Positions 1-8,532 of a stretch of DNA of 64,000 nt are shown here, piece by piece. Each line of letters starts with the position of its first letter. Positions within the stretch are counted from its first letter, which is position 1. The notes under the pieces are model-generated. The model searched no databases and had not been told where the DNA came from. It worked only from the letters and a program-made list of their open reading frames with translations. A program made the position numbers and the translations under genes. Where the stretch lies: positions 62,001 through 126,000 of the forward strand of contig CANQIB010000003.1 in the NCBI GenBank assembly GCA_947623915.1, given 5' to 3'. The DNA comes from an uncultured Ruminiclostridium sp. Its GTDB lineage: Bacteria; Bacillota; Clostridia; Oscillospirales; Ruminococcaceae.

Positions 1-1981
1 TTTCGCCGCAAAACTCCTTGAACCGCTTTACCGCCTCGTCCTCCCTGGGCGCGCCCTTTACCATTTCGTCGGTAATGCCGGTAAGCTCCGTTATCCGCGA
101 CGGTATAGGCATCAAAGGATCGACAAAGGTGGAAAATCTGTCGATTATCTCCATATTGCGCAGCTTGACCGCGCCTATTTCGGTTATCCGCTCGTTAGCG
201 GGGTGCAGTCCCGTGGTCTCTATATCGAATACCACCGTATCCCCGTCTATAAGGCATTTGTCGCAGCCGTCCACCACCGTGGCTCCGTCATTGACAAAAT
301 ATGCCTCCATACCGTATATGACCTTGAAATTCGGGTCGGTCTTGTTTATCGCCTCCACGGTATTCATCGCCTCGGGATACGCCTGCGCGTTGCCGTGGTC
401 GGTTATGGCTATCGCCTTGTGTCCCCATTTATGCGCCTGCTTTATAAGCGACTCGGCGGAGTTTATCGCGTCCATATCCGACATATTTGTATGCAGATGC
501 AGCTCCACGCGCTTTTCAGGCGCGTTGTCGGTCTTTTCCTTTACCGTTACCAGCATGACGGACAGCGGATTTATCACGTTGTAGTGCAGAAATTCGTCCG
601 CCTTGTAGCTGCCGTTGACCAGTATGCAGTTCCCCTCTTTTAAAAACGAATAGCTGTCCAGCTTGGTGTTATACACGAACAGCTTTAACATCATCGAGGA
701 GGTACGGTCGCTGAACGCGGCGGTTATGATGGTGGATCTGCCGCTTTTGGTCTCCTTTTTCTCCACGCTGAAAATACGACCCCATACCGTGATGTCGTCA
801 AGCTCGCTCATGACCGATTCCATCGGCATAGGCGGGTCGTTTATCGGCTTGCCCATCACAAGCTCCGCCTCGTTTTCAAACTTGTCGCAGTCAAACATCA
901 GCCGCATTTTCTCCGCCGAGGCAAGCACCGCCGACGCGGTGGGAGCGCCGAACCCGCCGGAAGTGCGCCGCGCCGCCTCCGTCTTTACGGTAAGCTCGTT
1001 TTTCACCTTTACCGACGCGATATTTTCGGGAACAAAGCAGTTTTCCTTGGTGAACTTGTCCTGCTTATAGCTGCCGCTCATGACAAACGCCGCGTCGTCC
1101 TCCAAAAAATCGTACAGCGCGATATTTTCCGTCAGCGCGAACAGCTTTACGGCAACGCTTCCCGTATCGTCGCACAGTCTGCCGTTGATTATCGTATACA
1201 CTCCCTGTCGGGTGTCCTTTCGCTCCATATCCGCGAGAAATCCCCACAGCGTAACGCTGTCGCGTTCCTCGCTCAAGGAGGATATGCCGACCGGCTCTTC
1301 AAAAGCGCTTTCTCCGAGGTAAAGCGCCGCATCCTTTTCCAGCTTGTCATATGTAAACGAAAGCTCCGTCTTTTGAGGCTTTTTGTACGGCAAAGCACGC
1401 GCCTTTCGCTTATGTCCAGCGGAGGACTTTTCCTCCTCGTGACGGGATATCGCGTCGAAATCCGGCATCGGCAGCGCGGATATTTCGCCGTAATACCTGC
1501 TGTCCAGCTCCTGCGCGGCTACCGTCCCGCCCTCGACAAAACGCACGGTGATGTTTTTGGAGAAAACTCCCTTTACGAATTTTTCTATTTCTCTGTCTAT
1601 CTTTTCGCCGATCAGCAGCTCGTACCCGCCGTGATTTAAAGTAAACTCGTACACGTCGCCGTCGTCGTTTATCTCCGCGTCGTCCATATATCCGTTTATC
1701 ATGCCGTACTGCGGCTTCATTATCTCAACTACGTCGTACAGATATTCCTTGCAAAACAGCTCGCTGTCATATTTCGGATATATCCGCACGGAGGGCACTC
1801 CCAGATATTCCTTTATCGCGCTGCCCGCCGCGAAAAGCTCGCCGTAAGGTATCAGCCTGTCGCAGGCAAGCTGCAATATCATGCTTTTGTCCTGTTCGTC
1901 GCACAATACCGACAAAAGCTCGCCGTCGGCGACCGCCTGCGGCAGCTCCGCCTCTTTAAGCAGTTTTTTTAATTCAGCCAT
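1..1981 (-). CDS. polC: DNA polymerase III alpha subunit PolC, N-terminal part (cut by window edge)
   Basis: Replicative polymerase of low-GC Gram-positives. About 660 codons are present and the remainder lies beyond base 1. In order I read an N-terminal region (residues 1-230), an OB-like module beginning VTLWGFLADM (about 241-322), a second one beginning ITVWGRIFSV (about 395-475), the PHP domain with ELHLHTNMSDMDA (from about 488), and the 3'-5' exonuclease motif VVFDIETTGL (near 590). B. subtilis PolC, recalled from memory, has one OB module here, so the tandem copy is odd. The start is ATG 1981 with AAAGGACAGG upstream. It is the last gene seen in the hom-to-ispG run, 41 bp after ispG. 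Assignment is certain; only the 3' part is missing. Confidence 0.95.
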   Translation of the reverse strand, partial: MAELKKLLKEAELPQAVADGELLSVLCDEQDKSMILQLACDRLIPYGELFAAGSAIKEYLGVPSVRIYPKYDSELFCKEYLYDVVEIMKPQYGMINGYMDDAEINDDGDVYEFTLNHGGYELLIGEKIDREIEKFVKGVFSKNITVRFVEGGTVAAQELDSRYYGEISALPMPDFDAISRHEEEKSSAGHKRKARALPYKKPQKTELSFTYDKLEKDAALYLGESAFEEPVGISSLSEERDSVTLWGFLADMERKDTRQGVYTIINGRLCDDTGSVAVKLFALTENIALYDFLEDDAAFVMSGSYKQDKFTKENCFVPENIASVKVKNELTVKTEAARRTSGGFGAPTASAVLASAEKMRLMFDCDKFENEAELVMGKPINDPPMPMESVMSELDDITVWGRIFSVEKKETKSGRSTIITAAFSDRTSSMMLKLFVYNTKLDSYSFLKEGNCILVNGSYKADEFLHYNVINPLSVMLVTVKEKTDNAPEKRVELHLHTNMSDMDAINSAESLIKQAHKWGHKAIAITDHGNAQAYPEAMNTVEAINKTDPNFKVIYGMEAYFVNDGATVVDGCDKCLIDGDTVVFDIETTGLHPANERITEIGAVKLRNMEIIDRFSTFVDPLMPIPSRITELTGITDEMVKGAPREDEAVKRFKEFCGE

Positions 1982-2022
1982 TTTTTCGACCTGTCCTTTT
2001 TCTTCATTCCGTCAAAATACGC

Positions 2023-3057
2023 TCACAGCTTTTCTATCTCGTCGATGAGCGCGTCCACCAACTCGTTTTCAGGCAGCTTTTTTATTATCCTGCCTTTTGA
2101 AAACAGTATTCCCTCTCCGTTTCCTCCGGCTATGCCGACGTCGGCGTTGGACGCCTCCCCCGGTCCGTTTACCGCGCAGCCCATGACCGCGACCTTAATA
2201 TTTTTTTGCAGACCCGCGGTGCGGCGCTCCACCTCATCCGCCAGCGCGATAAGGTCTATCTTCGTGCGTCCGCAGGTCGGGCAGGAGATTATCTCTATCC
2301 CGTTTCCAAGTCCCACCGCGCGCAGGATATCCCGCGCCGCTCGTATCTCTTCTTCGGGATCTGCGGTGAGCGACACCCTTATCGTATCGCCTATCCCGTC
2401 GCACAGCAGCGCGCCTATTCCTATCGCGGACTTTAAAGTCCCCATTCTGACCGTGCCCGCCTCGGTGACTCCGAGATGCAGCGGATAGGGGAAATGCTCG
2501 TGTATGTATCGGTAGGACGCTACGGTCAACCGCACGTCGGAGGATTTTACCGACAGCACTATATCGTCAAAATCGTACCTGTTCAGCAGCTCGATATGTC
2601 GGGAAATGCTTTCGCACATCGCCTGCGGAGTAGGCCCCGAATATTTGGCAAGCAGTTCCTTTTCCACCGAGCCGCTGTTCACCCCGACGCGTATCGGGAT
2701 ATTCCTTGAGCGGCAGACCTGCGCTACCGCCTTTACGTTTTCCTCTTTGCCTATATTCCCAGGATTTATGCGTATCTTGTCCGCGCCCGCCTCGGCGGCG
2801 GCTATCGCCGCCTTATAGTCAAAATGTATATCCGCTATCACGGGTATGCCGACGCTGTTTTTAAGCGCGTATATCAGCTTTGCGTCCTCAGGAGCGGGAA
2901 CGGCGGCGCGTATCATCTCGCAGCCCGCGCGTTCCAGCCGCACCGCCTGCGCGACGCTGCCCTCAATATCCGACGCGGGAACGTTCAGCATCGACTGGAT
3001 ATATATTTTCTCCCCGCCGAGCGTCAAGCCGCCGACCTTAACCTTCTTCTTGCTCAT
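2023..3057 (-). CDS. ispG: 4-hydroxy-3-methylbut-2-en-1-yl diphosphate synthase (flavodoxin)
   Basis: Penultimate enzyme of the MEP pathway to IPP/DMAPP, a cytosolic [4Fe-4S] enzyme reducing methylerythritol cyclodiphosphate to HMBPP. The 344 aa length fits the short bacterial form (TIM barrel plus C-terminal Fe-S domain). Cluster ligands are visible as SCPTCGRT (Cys259, Cys262) and MGCAVNGPGEA (Cys294, with the conserved Glu of NGPGE). The N-terminus VKVGGLTLGG and the SMLNVPASD stretch are family-typical. It starts 7 bp after rseP, with GGGGG in the rseP end as ribosome site. With dxr and uppS nearby, the operon links isoprenoid precursor supply to carrier-lipid synthesis. Confidence 0.96.
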   Translation of the reverse strand: MSKKKVKVGGLTLGGEKIYIQSMLNVPASDIEGSVAQAVRLERAGCEMIRAAVPAPEDAKLIYALKNSVGIPVIADIHFDYKAAIAAAEAGADKIRINPGNIGKEENVKAVAQVCRSRNIPIRVGVNSGSVEKELLAKYSGPTPQAMCESISRHIELLNRYDFDDIVLSVKSSDVRLTVASYRYIHEHFPYPLHLGVTEAGTVRMGTLKSAIGIGALLCDGIGDTIRVSLTADPEEEIRAARDILRAVGLGNGIEIISCPTCGRTKIDLIALADEVERRTAGLQKNIKVAVMGCAVNGPGEASNADVGIAGGNGEGILFSKGRIIKKLPENELVDALIDEIEKL

Positions 3058-3064
3058 GACAAAG

Positions 3065-4309
3065 CTATCCCCCGTTGAATATCCTGATTATATCGTTTAC
3101 CGTTACCACGACCATCAGCAGCATAAGCAGCATTATGCCGACAAAATGCACCATTCCCTCGCGCTCCGCCTTTATCGGCTTGCCGCGTATCGCCTCGATG
3201 ATAAGAAACACCAGACGCGCGCCGTCCATCGCGGGGATAGGCAGCAAGTTGACTATGCCTACGTTTATCGCGATAAGCGCCGCAAGCAGCATGAGCGACG
3301 TTATACCGAGCGATGCGGCAGTCCCCACGCTTTGCACCACCCCGATAGGGCCGGACAGCTCGTTAAGCCCGTATGTGCCGGTTATGAGATTGCCGAGCGA
3401 TATCCAGATAAGCCGCGCGTCGGAAACGAAAGTGGCCGCCGCCGCCGACATCACCGTGCCGAAGTTCTTTTCGGCGGGCATGACATAAAAGTCCAAAAAC
3501 AGGCTGTTCTTTTCTTTGGGATAGGACTGCTTGTATTTTTCGATTATCTCCTCGACTTTCCCGCAGAAATCCGCGTTCGCGGCGTCATTACCGAGCGCTT
3601 TGAAGCTGTCGGAAAATTCGTCGCTGCGGGCGTCGTAATACTCGGTTATAAGCTCGGCGCGTCCCTGTGCGCCGCTTTCCCGTAAAAGCGCGCTGTAATC
3701 CGCGATCATCTGCGCATACGCCCTGGAGGCAAAATTCACGTCGTTTATCCGCACCGTTTCGCCGTTTCGTTCCACCACGAAATTATAGCTGTAAAACTGA
3801 GCTCCCTGATCTCTCGCCACCGAATTTGTAAGCTGGAACGAAATATCCGTCGTGGTGAAAATGCTCATGCCGTTTATTTCTTTTATGATATCTCCTCTTT
3901 GAAGATACGACGCTGTGACCGCTCCGTCATAAAAGCCGCTGACCGTGACGGTGGGTATATTAGAGGAAGTGCAGATATATATCACACAGAAAATAAAACC
4001 CAGCACAAAGTTCATAAAAGCGCCGGCGGCGATGACCAGTATCCTCATAAAAACAGGTCGGTTGCGAAAGCTGTAAGGGTCGTCGTTCTCCTCGTCCTCG
4101 TCCAAAGAGACCGAGCCGCCGATAGGCAGCGCCTTTAAGCAATACACGGTATCTCCTATCCGCTTTTTAAGTATGCGCGGCCCCATTCCTATCGCAAACT
4201 CTCTGACTCTCATTTTACACAGCTTTGCGACGGTAAAATGCCCGAATTCATGTATAAGGATTATAAGGAAGAAAAGCAATATTCCCAGTAAAATGTTGAC
4301 TATGCTCAA
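3065..4309 (-). CDS. rseP: RIP metalloprotease, site-2 protease family (RseP/RasP)
   Basis: Intramembrane zinc protease that cleaves membrane-embedded substrates such as anti-sigma factors and signal peptide remnants. The catalytic HEFGH is at residues 20-24 in the first membrane segment. The third zinc ligand lies in the NLLPIPAMDG motif (Asp362) near the C-terminus. A PDZ-like stretch (QRGDIIKEINGMSI) sits around residues 130-160, followed by a long soluble insert up to about residue 285. 414 aa is normal for the family. The start is TTG at 4309, with GGAGG seven bases upstream and no better ATG. It lies between dxr and ispG, the usual Firmicutes order (cdsA-dxr-rseP). Confidence 0.94.
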   Translation of the reverse strand: MSIVNILLGILLFFLIILIHEFGHFTVAKLCKMRVREFAIGMGPRILKKRIGDTVYCLKALPIGGSVSLDEDEENDDPYSFRNRPVFMRILVIAAGAFMNFVLGFIFCVIYICTSSNIPTVTVSGFYDGAVTASYLQRGDIIKEINGMSIFTTTDISFQLTNSVARDQGAQFYSYNFVVERNGETVRINDVNFASRAYAQMIADYSALLRESGAQGRAELITEYYDARSDEFSDSFKALGNDAANADFCGKVEEIIEKYKQSYPKEKNSLFLDFYVMPAEKNFGTVMSAAAATFVSDARLIWISLGNLITGTYGLNELSGPIGVVQSVGTAASLGITSLMLLAALIAINVGIVNLLPIPAMDGARLVFLIIEAIRGKPIKAEREGMVHFVGIMLLMLLMVVVTVNDIIRIFNGG

Positions 4310-4327
4310 AAAATTACCTCCGTGCGT

Positions 4328-5467
4328 TTATCCGGCTTTTGCGTTCACATATTCCCTCGCGGTACGGTCCGCCGCCTCTATATCGCTCAGCGACGTTCCT
4401 TTCCCGCAGTCCGCATTATCAAGTGTTCCCGCGACCAACTCTCCTATTCGGTCAAACGTTATCTTACCGTCGAGAAACAGCTTTACCGCCGCCTCGTTCG
4501 CTCCGTTTACCGCGGCGCAGGCGGTCGTACCCGTCTTTACCGCGCGCTTTGCCGCCGCAAGACAAAGGAAAGTTTTTTCGTCGGGTCTTTCAAAGGTCAG
4601 CGCCCCGACGTCGAACAGCGAAAAGCTCTTCGCGGGGGCGGCGTATCTTTCGGGATAGGTAAGCGCGTACTGTATCGGTATGCGCATATCCGCGGGGCCC
4701 AGCTGCCCGATAATGCTGCCGTCCTCATATTCCACGGCGGAATGAAGCACGCTTTGCCTATGTACCGTCACCTCTACCCTGTCCGCCGAAACGTCGAACA
4801 GCCGCACCGCCTCTATCAGCTCCAGCCCCTTATTCATGAGCGTCGCGCTGTCCACCGTTATCTTTCTGCCCATGCTCCATGTCGGGTGGCGCAAAGCGTC
4901 CTCCACGGTGACGCGGCTGAGCTGTTCGGCGGTATAGCCGTAAAACGGACCGCCGGACGCGGTAAGTATTATCTTTTTTATCTTATTTCCCGCGCTTCCC
5001 TGTAAGCACTGAAATATCGCGGAATGTTCGCTGTCTATCGGTATTATTCTGCCTTTTTCGCGGGCAAGCCCCGTCACCAGCTCGCCGCCCGCCACCAGGC
5101 TTTCCTTGTTTGCGAGCGCCAAGACCCTCCCCGCTTTAAGCGCGGTAACGGTAGGGTACAGTCCGGCAAAGCCCACCACCGCGTTTACCACGCGGTCACA
5201 TTCCCTCCCGGCAAGCTCGCACACGGCCTCCCGTCCGGCAGTCACCCTGACGTCGGTATCGGCAAGGCTCAGTTTTAGCGCGGAATAAAGCGTTTCGTCC
5301 GCCGTGCAGACCGTATCGGGACGGTATTTTCTGGCTTGCAGCTCCAACAGGGATATATTTTTACAGGCGGACAGCGCAAGCGGGCGTATGCCGTGTTTTT
5401 CGCATACGTCCAACGTTTGTGTACCTATAGAGCCGGTGCTGCCCAGCAGCACTATATCCTTTATCAC
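4328..5467 (-). CDS. dxr: 1-deoxy-D-xylulose 5-phosphate reductoisomerase
   Basis: First committed MEP-pathway enzyme, rearranging and reducing DXP to MEP with NADPH and a divalent metal. 379 aa is full length. The nucleotide-binding GSTGSIG is at residues 9-15, ANKESLVAGG in the linker, and the metal/substrate region DSEHSAIFQ follows. The conserved SMGRKITVDSATLMNKGLE block is present. The start is GTG 5467 with AGGAGG ten bases upstream. It follows cdsA after a 112-bp gap holding two hairpins and precedes rseP by 18 bp. Confidence 0.97.
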   Translation of the reverse strand: MIKDIVLLGSTGSIGTQTLDVCEKHGIRPLALSACKNISLLELQARKYRPDTVCTADETLYSALKLSLADTDVRVTAGREAVCELAGRECDRVVNAVVGFAGLYPTVTALKAGRVLALANKESLVAGGELVTGLAREKGRIIPIDSEHSAIFQCLQGSAGNKIKKIILTASGGPFYGYTAEQLSRVTVEDALRHPTWSMGRKITVDSATLMNKGLELIEAVRLFDVSADRVEVTVHRQSVLHSAVEYEDGSIIGQLGPADMRIPIQYALTYPERYAAPAKSFSLFDVGALTFERPDEKTFLCLAAAKRAVKTGTTACAAVNGANEAAVKLFLDGKITFDRIGELVAGTLDNADCGKGTSLSDIEAADRTAREYVNAKAG

Positions 5468-5487
5468 TTTACGCGCGCCTCCTGTCG

Positions 5488-5552
5488 GACTTCAATGTCG
5501 AAGTCAGGCATCGGAGAAACGGACAGAGAACTTTCCGCCTCTCCGATGCCTG
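5488..5552 (-). repeat. Two tandem intergenic hairpins between cdsA and dxr
   Basis: Inside the cdsA-dxr gap there is a 13-bp perfect inverted repeat (5505-5517 with 5540-5552, arm CAGGCATCGGAGA) around a 22-nt loop. A smaller one abuts it (GACTTC 5488-5493 with GAAGTC 5500-5505). No T-run follows on the transcribed minus strand, so it does not look like an intrinsic terminator. It may be an RNA-processing or stability element, or a palindromic repeat. The structure is seen directly; its role is unknown. Confidence 0.6.
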
Positions 5553-5579
5553 CAAAGGTCGGGCTTGCCCGTCATTATT

Positions 5580-6431
5580 TCAAGCTATCGGCGTTATCGG
5601 GAAATACATCTGATACATCAGATAAGCGAACGGCGCCGCCACCAGCACGCTGTCGAACCTGTCAAGTATACCTCCGTGACCGGGCAGCAGATTGCCGAAA
5701 TCCTTTACCGAACATTCCCGCTTTACCAAAGACGCGGTAAGGTCTCCCACAACGCCCAGCACCGAGATCACCACCGCAAGACCGACAAGATAGAGCCAGT
5801 TCACGCGGAAGGTGTGTACACCGCCGTTTATCATACCGTCGATAAATTCATAGCCGAAACACAGTATCACGGCGAACACCGCCGAGGTGACTATCCCGCC
5901 GACAAAGCCCTCCCACGTTTTTTTCGGGCTTATCTTCGGGCACATCTTGTGCTTCCCGCAAAGCGTTCCGATAAAGTACGCGCCCGCGTCGCTTATCCAT
6001 ACGCTTATCATGGTGTAAACTATCAAAAATATTGCGTGGTCGGGAAATACCGTTCGGATAAACGCAATGGAGCTGAGCGCGAGCGGTATGGCAATAGATA
6101 CCGCGCCGGTCAGCGCCACCTGTTCAAATCTCGCTTTTTCATGTTTGAAAAGCATGACCGTAAGCAGGATTATCAGGAATACCAGATATATCATTCTGAT
6201 ATTTTGTTTCAGCACGTCTACCCAAAAGCAAAACGGAGTGACCATCGCAAAAATTATGCTCAAAGCGGATATTGTGCGGTTTTTTAAATATTTGGTCGCT
6301 ACTAACAGTTCGTAGACCGCTGCGGCTGAAAAAAGCGACATGGCAATATAATAAAGCAATTCGTTATTCAGCGCGATAATGAGTATCCCCACGGGGATAG
6401 CCACCGCCGCCGATATTATTCTGGTCGCCAT
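5580..6431 (-). CDS. cdsA: Phosphatidate cytidylyltransferase
   Basis: Makes CDP-diacylglycerol from phosphatidic acid and CTP, the branch point for bacterial phospholipids. The 283-aa protein is almost entirely hydrophobic helices. The family signature lies near residues 140-175: SDAGAYFIG, then KISPKKTWEG with its Lys-Thr-Trp-Glu, and later GDLTASLVKRECSVKDF and LLPGHGGILDRFDS with the conserved metal-binding Asp residues. The start is ATG 6431, with GGAAAGGAG seven bases upstream. It sits between uppS and dxr as in most Firmicutes. Confidence 0.95.
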   Translation of the reverse strand: MATRIISAAVAIPVGILIIALNNELLYYIAMSLFSAAAVYELLVATKYLKNRTISALSIIFAMVTPFCFWVDVLKQNIRMIYLVFLIILLTVMLFKHEKARFEQVALTGAVSIAIPLALSSIAFIRTVFPDHAIFLIVYTMISVWISDAGAYFIGTLCGKHKMCPKISPKKTWEGFVGGIVTSAVFAVILCFGYEFIDGMINGGVHTFRVNWLYLVGLAVVISVLGVVGDLTASLVKRECSVKDFGNLLPGHGGILDRFDSVLVAAPFAYLMYQMYFPITPIA

Positions 6432-6455
6432 AATGCTCCTTTCCGTCCCGGTGCG

Positions 6456-7160
6456 TCATACCCCGCCGAAACGTCTGTTTCTGTTTGAATACCACTCCAA
6501 CGCCGCCGCCAGATCCTCTTTTTTGAGATCCGGCCACAGAGTATCGGTAAAGTACAGCTCGGCATACGCCGCCTGCCATATCAGAAAATTGGACAGGCGC
6601 TGCTCTCCGCCGGTGCGTATGATAAGGTCGACGTCCGGCATTTGGCTCGTGTACAGTTCGTTTGCAAATTCCCGTTCTCCGACGCTTTCGGGCGAGCTTG
6701 CGCATTTTTCCGCAAGCCGCTTGGCGGCGCGCACTATCTCCGCCCTGCCGCCGTAATTCAGCGCGATACAGATATACAGCCCGTCGTTATGCTCCGACAC
6801 CTGCTCTATATCCACCATGCGCCGCCGCATATCCTCCTCAAACGCGGATTTCTCCCCCGCGAAGATTATGCGCGTGTTCTTTTGCGCCATGCCGCGTATA
6901 TCGTCAAGATAGCTGTCGAGCAGCTCCATCAAAGCGTTTACTTCTTCCTTGGGACGGCTCCAGTTTTCGGTGGAAAAGGCATAGAACGTGGCGTACTTCA
7001 CCCCAAGCTCCCTGAGATCCTCCACCGCTCTTTTAAACACCTTTGCTCCGCGTGAATGTCCCGCCGAGCGCGGCAGTCCGCGTTTTTTCGCCCATCTGCC
7101 GTTGCCGTCCATGATTATCCCGACGTGCGCCGGTACTGCGGAAAGCTCTTTTTTCTCCAA
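6456..7160 (-). CDS. uppS: Isoprenyl transferase (undecaprenyl diphosphate synthase)
   Basis: Cis-prenyltransferase building the C55 carrier used for peptidoglycan and surface polymers. 234 aa, typical length. The P-loop-like motif MDGNGRWAKKRGL (about residues 17-29) holds the catalytic Asp. FYAFSTENW, SFLIWQAAYAELYF and the DLIIRTGGEQRLSNF block are all intact. The start is a TTG at 7160, five bases after the frr stop. The ribosome site is weak, so coupling to frr translation is likely. Its product feeds mraY, murG and the sugar transferase encoded elsewhere in the window. Confidence 0.95.
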   Translation of the reverse strand: MEKKELSAVPAHVGIIMDGNGRWAKKRGLPRSAGHSRGAKVFKRAVEDLRELGVKYATFYAFSTENWSRPKEEVNALMELLDSYLDDIRGMAQKNTRIIFAGEKSAFEEDMRRRMVDIEQVSEHNDGLYICIALNYGGRAEIVRAAKRLAEKCASSPESVGEREFANELYTSQMPDVDLIIRTGGEQRLSNFLIWQAAYAELYFTDTLWPDLKKEDLAAALEWYSNRNRRFGGV

Positions 7161-7164
7161 GCGC

Positions 7165-7719
7165 TTATACCGTCATTATCTCTTTTTCCTTAGCCGCCGC
7201 TACCGCGTCGGTCTTGTCGCAGTATTTGTCGGTAAGGGTCTGCATTTCCTTTTCCGCGTCCTTGAGGTCGTCCTCGGTTATCTCGGAATTTTTCTTCATG
7301 ACCTTCAGCTTGTCAAGCGCGTCGCGGCGTATGTTCCTCAGCGCGACCTTGGAATCCTCCGCCATCTTCTTGACCTGCTTTACCAGCTCTTTTCTTCTCT
7401 CCTCGGTAAGCTGCGGGAAAGCTATGCGGATAGCCTTGCCGTCGTTGGTGGGGGTTATTCCTATATCGCTTGCAAGTATCGCCTTTTCTATATTTTTCAG
7501 CATGGACGCGTCCCACGGAGTTATCACCAGTATCCTCGCCTCCGCGACCGCTACCGCCGCCATGGCGTTTATCTGAGTAGGTACGCCGTAATAATCGACG
7601 GTTATCTTATTCAGTACCGAGGGATTAGCGCGCCCCGCGCGTATCGTTGACAGTTCGTTTTCAAGAGCGGCAACGCTCTTTTCCATTTTTTCCTTTGCAG
7701 TATTGATAACAGCTTTCAT
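7165..7719 (-). CDS. frr: Ribosome recycling factor
   Basis: Works with EF-G to split post-termination ribosomes. 184 aa, full length. The long helices and the signature ELSTIRAGRANPSVL (about residues 21-35) and PPLTEERRKEL-like block (here AFPQLTEERRKELVKQ) are clear. The start is ATG 7719 with AAAGGAAG upstream. It follows pyrH by 71 bp, the normal pyrH-frr pairing. Confidence 0.97.
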   Translation of the reverse strand: MKAVINTAKEKMEKSVAALENELSTIRAGRANPSVLNKITVDYYGVPTQINAMAAVAVAEARILVITPWDASMLKNIEKAILASDIGITPTNDGKAIRIAFPQLTEERRKELVKQVKKMAEDSKVALRNIRRDALDKLKVMKKNSEITEDDLKDAEKEMQTLTDKYCDKTDAVAAAKEKEIMTV

Positions 7720-7790
7720 AATGATTCTTCCTTTCGTTATATGATCCGATTGTTTACGTTTTATAAAGCGGTATGCCGCGTCCGATACGG

Positions 7791-8498
7791 TCAGCTTACC
7801 ACCGTGCCTACCTTTTTGCCCATCACCGCGTCAAAAATATTGTCAGGACGGCTAAGGTCGAATACCAGTATAGGCGTGCCGTTGTCGCTGCACATCGCCG
7901 CCGCCGCGCTGTCCATGACCTTTAATCCTCCCGCCAGCACCTCTCTTAGCGTAAGCTCGTCGTACTTTACCGCGTCGGAGTATTTGTGCGGGTCTTTGTT
8001 ATATACTCCGTCCACCATGGTGGCTTTAAGGAGTATATCGGCGTTTATTTCGGCGGCTCTCAGCGCCGCGGCACTGTCCGTCGAGAAGAACGGACTGCCT
8101 GTTCCGCAGCCGAAAATGACTATCCTGCCCTTTTCAAAATGGCGCAGCGCCTTTTGCCTGATATACGGCTCCGCTATCTGCTTCATCTCAATGGCGGTCT
8201 GCACCCTGACCTCGCAGCCGAGCCCCTCCAGCACGTCGGCGACCGCCAACGCGTTCATTGCCGTCGCCAACATTCCGATATGGTCGGCTCTTACGCGATC
8301 CATCGACTCGCTCGAACGTCCTCTCCAGTAGTTTCCGCCGCCTACGACTATACCTATCTGTGTGCCGACGTCGGCGCATTTCTTGATGGAGCGGCATATA
8401 TCGGTCACAGTGGGGATATCCAAGCCCACCTTGTTCGCTCCGGCAAGCGCCTCACCGCTCAGTTTCAGCAGAATACGTCTGTACTTAGGCTGTTCCAT
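7791..8498 (-). CDS. pyrH: UMP kinase (uridylate kinase)
   Basis: Phosphorylates UMP to UDP with ATP in the cytosol. It is a hexameric amino-acid-kinase-fold enzyme, usually allosterically controlled by GTP/UTP. 235 aa. Visible motifs: [12 protein letters not shown] at residues 8-19 (phosphate-binding Lys/Gly), [11 protein letters not shown] near 50-60, and [20 protein letters not shown] around 129-148 (nucleotide loop). The start is ATG 8498 with AAAAGGACGG upstream, 34 bp after hom. Confidence 0.97.
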   Translation of the reverse strand: MEQPKYRRILLKLSGEALAGANKVGLDIPTVTDICRSIKKCADVGTQIGIVVGGGNYWRGRSSESMDRVRADHIGMLATAMNALAVADVLEGLGCEVRVQTAIEMKQIAEPYIRQKALRHFEKGRIVIFGCGTGSPFFSTDSAAALRAAEINADILLKATMVDGVYNKDPHKYSDAVKYDELTLREVLAGGLKVMDSAAAAMCSDNGTPILVFDLSRPDNIFDAVMGKKVGTVVS

Positions 8499-8532
8499 TT
8501 ATACGTCCGTCCTTTTCCCTGCGTTTCGCAGA

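Noticed and set aside
5304-6287. Long plus-strand frame opposite dxr and cdsA
   Set aside because: Lies antisense to two clear genes, is Arg/His/Tyr rich with no family motif, as expected of a shadow in GC-rich sequence.
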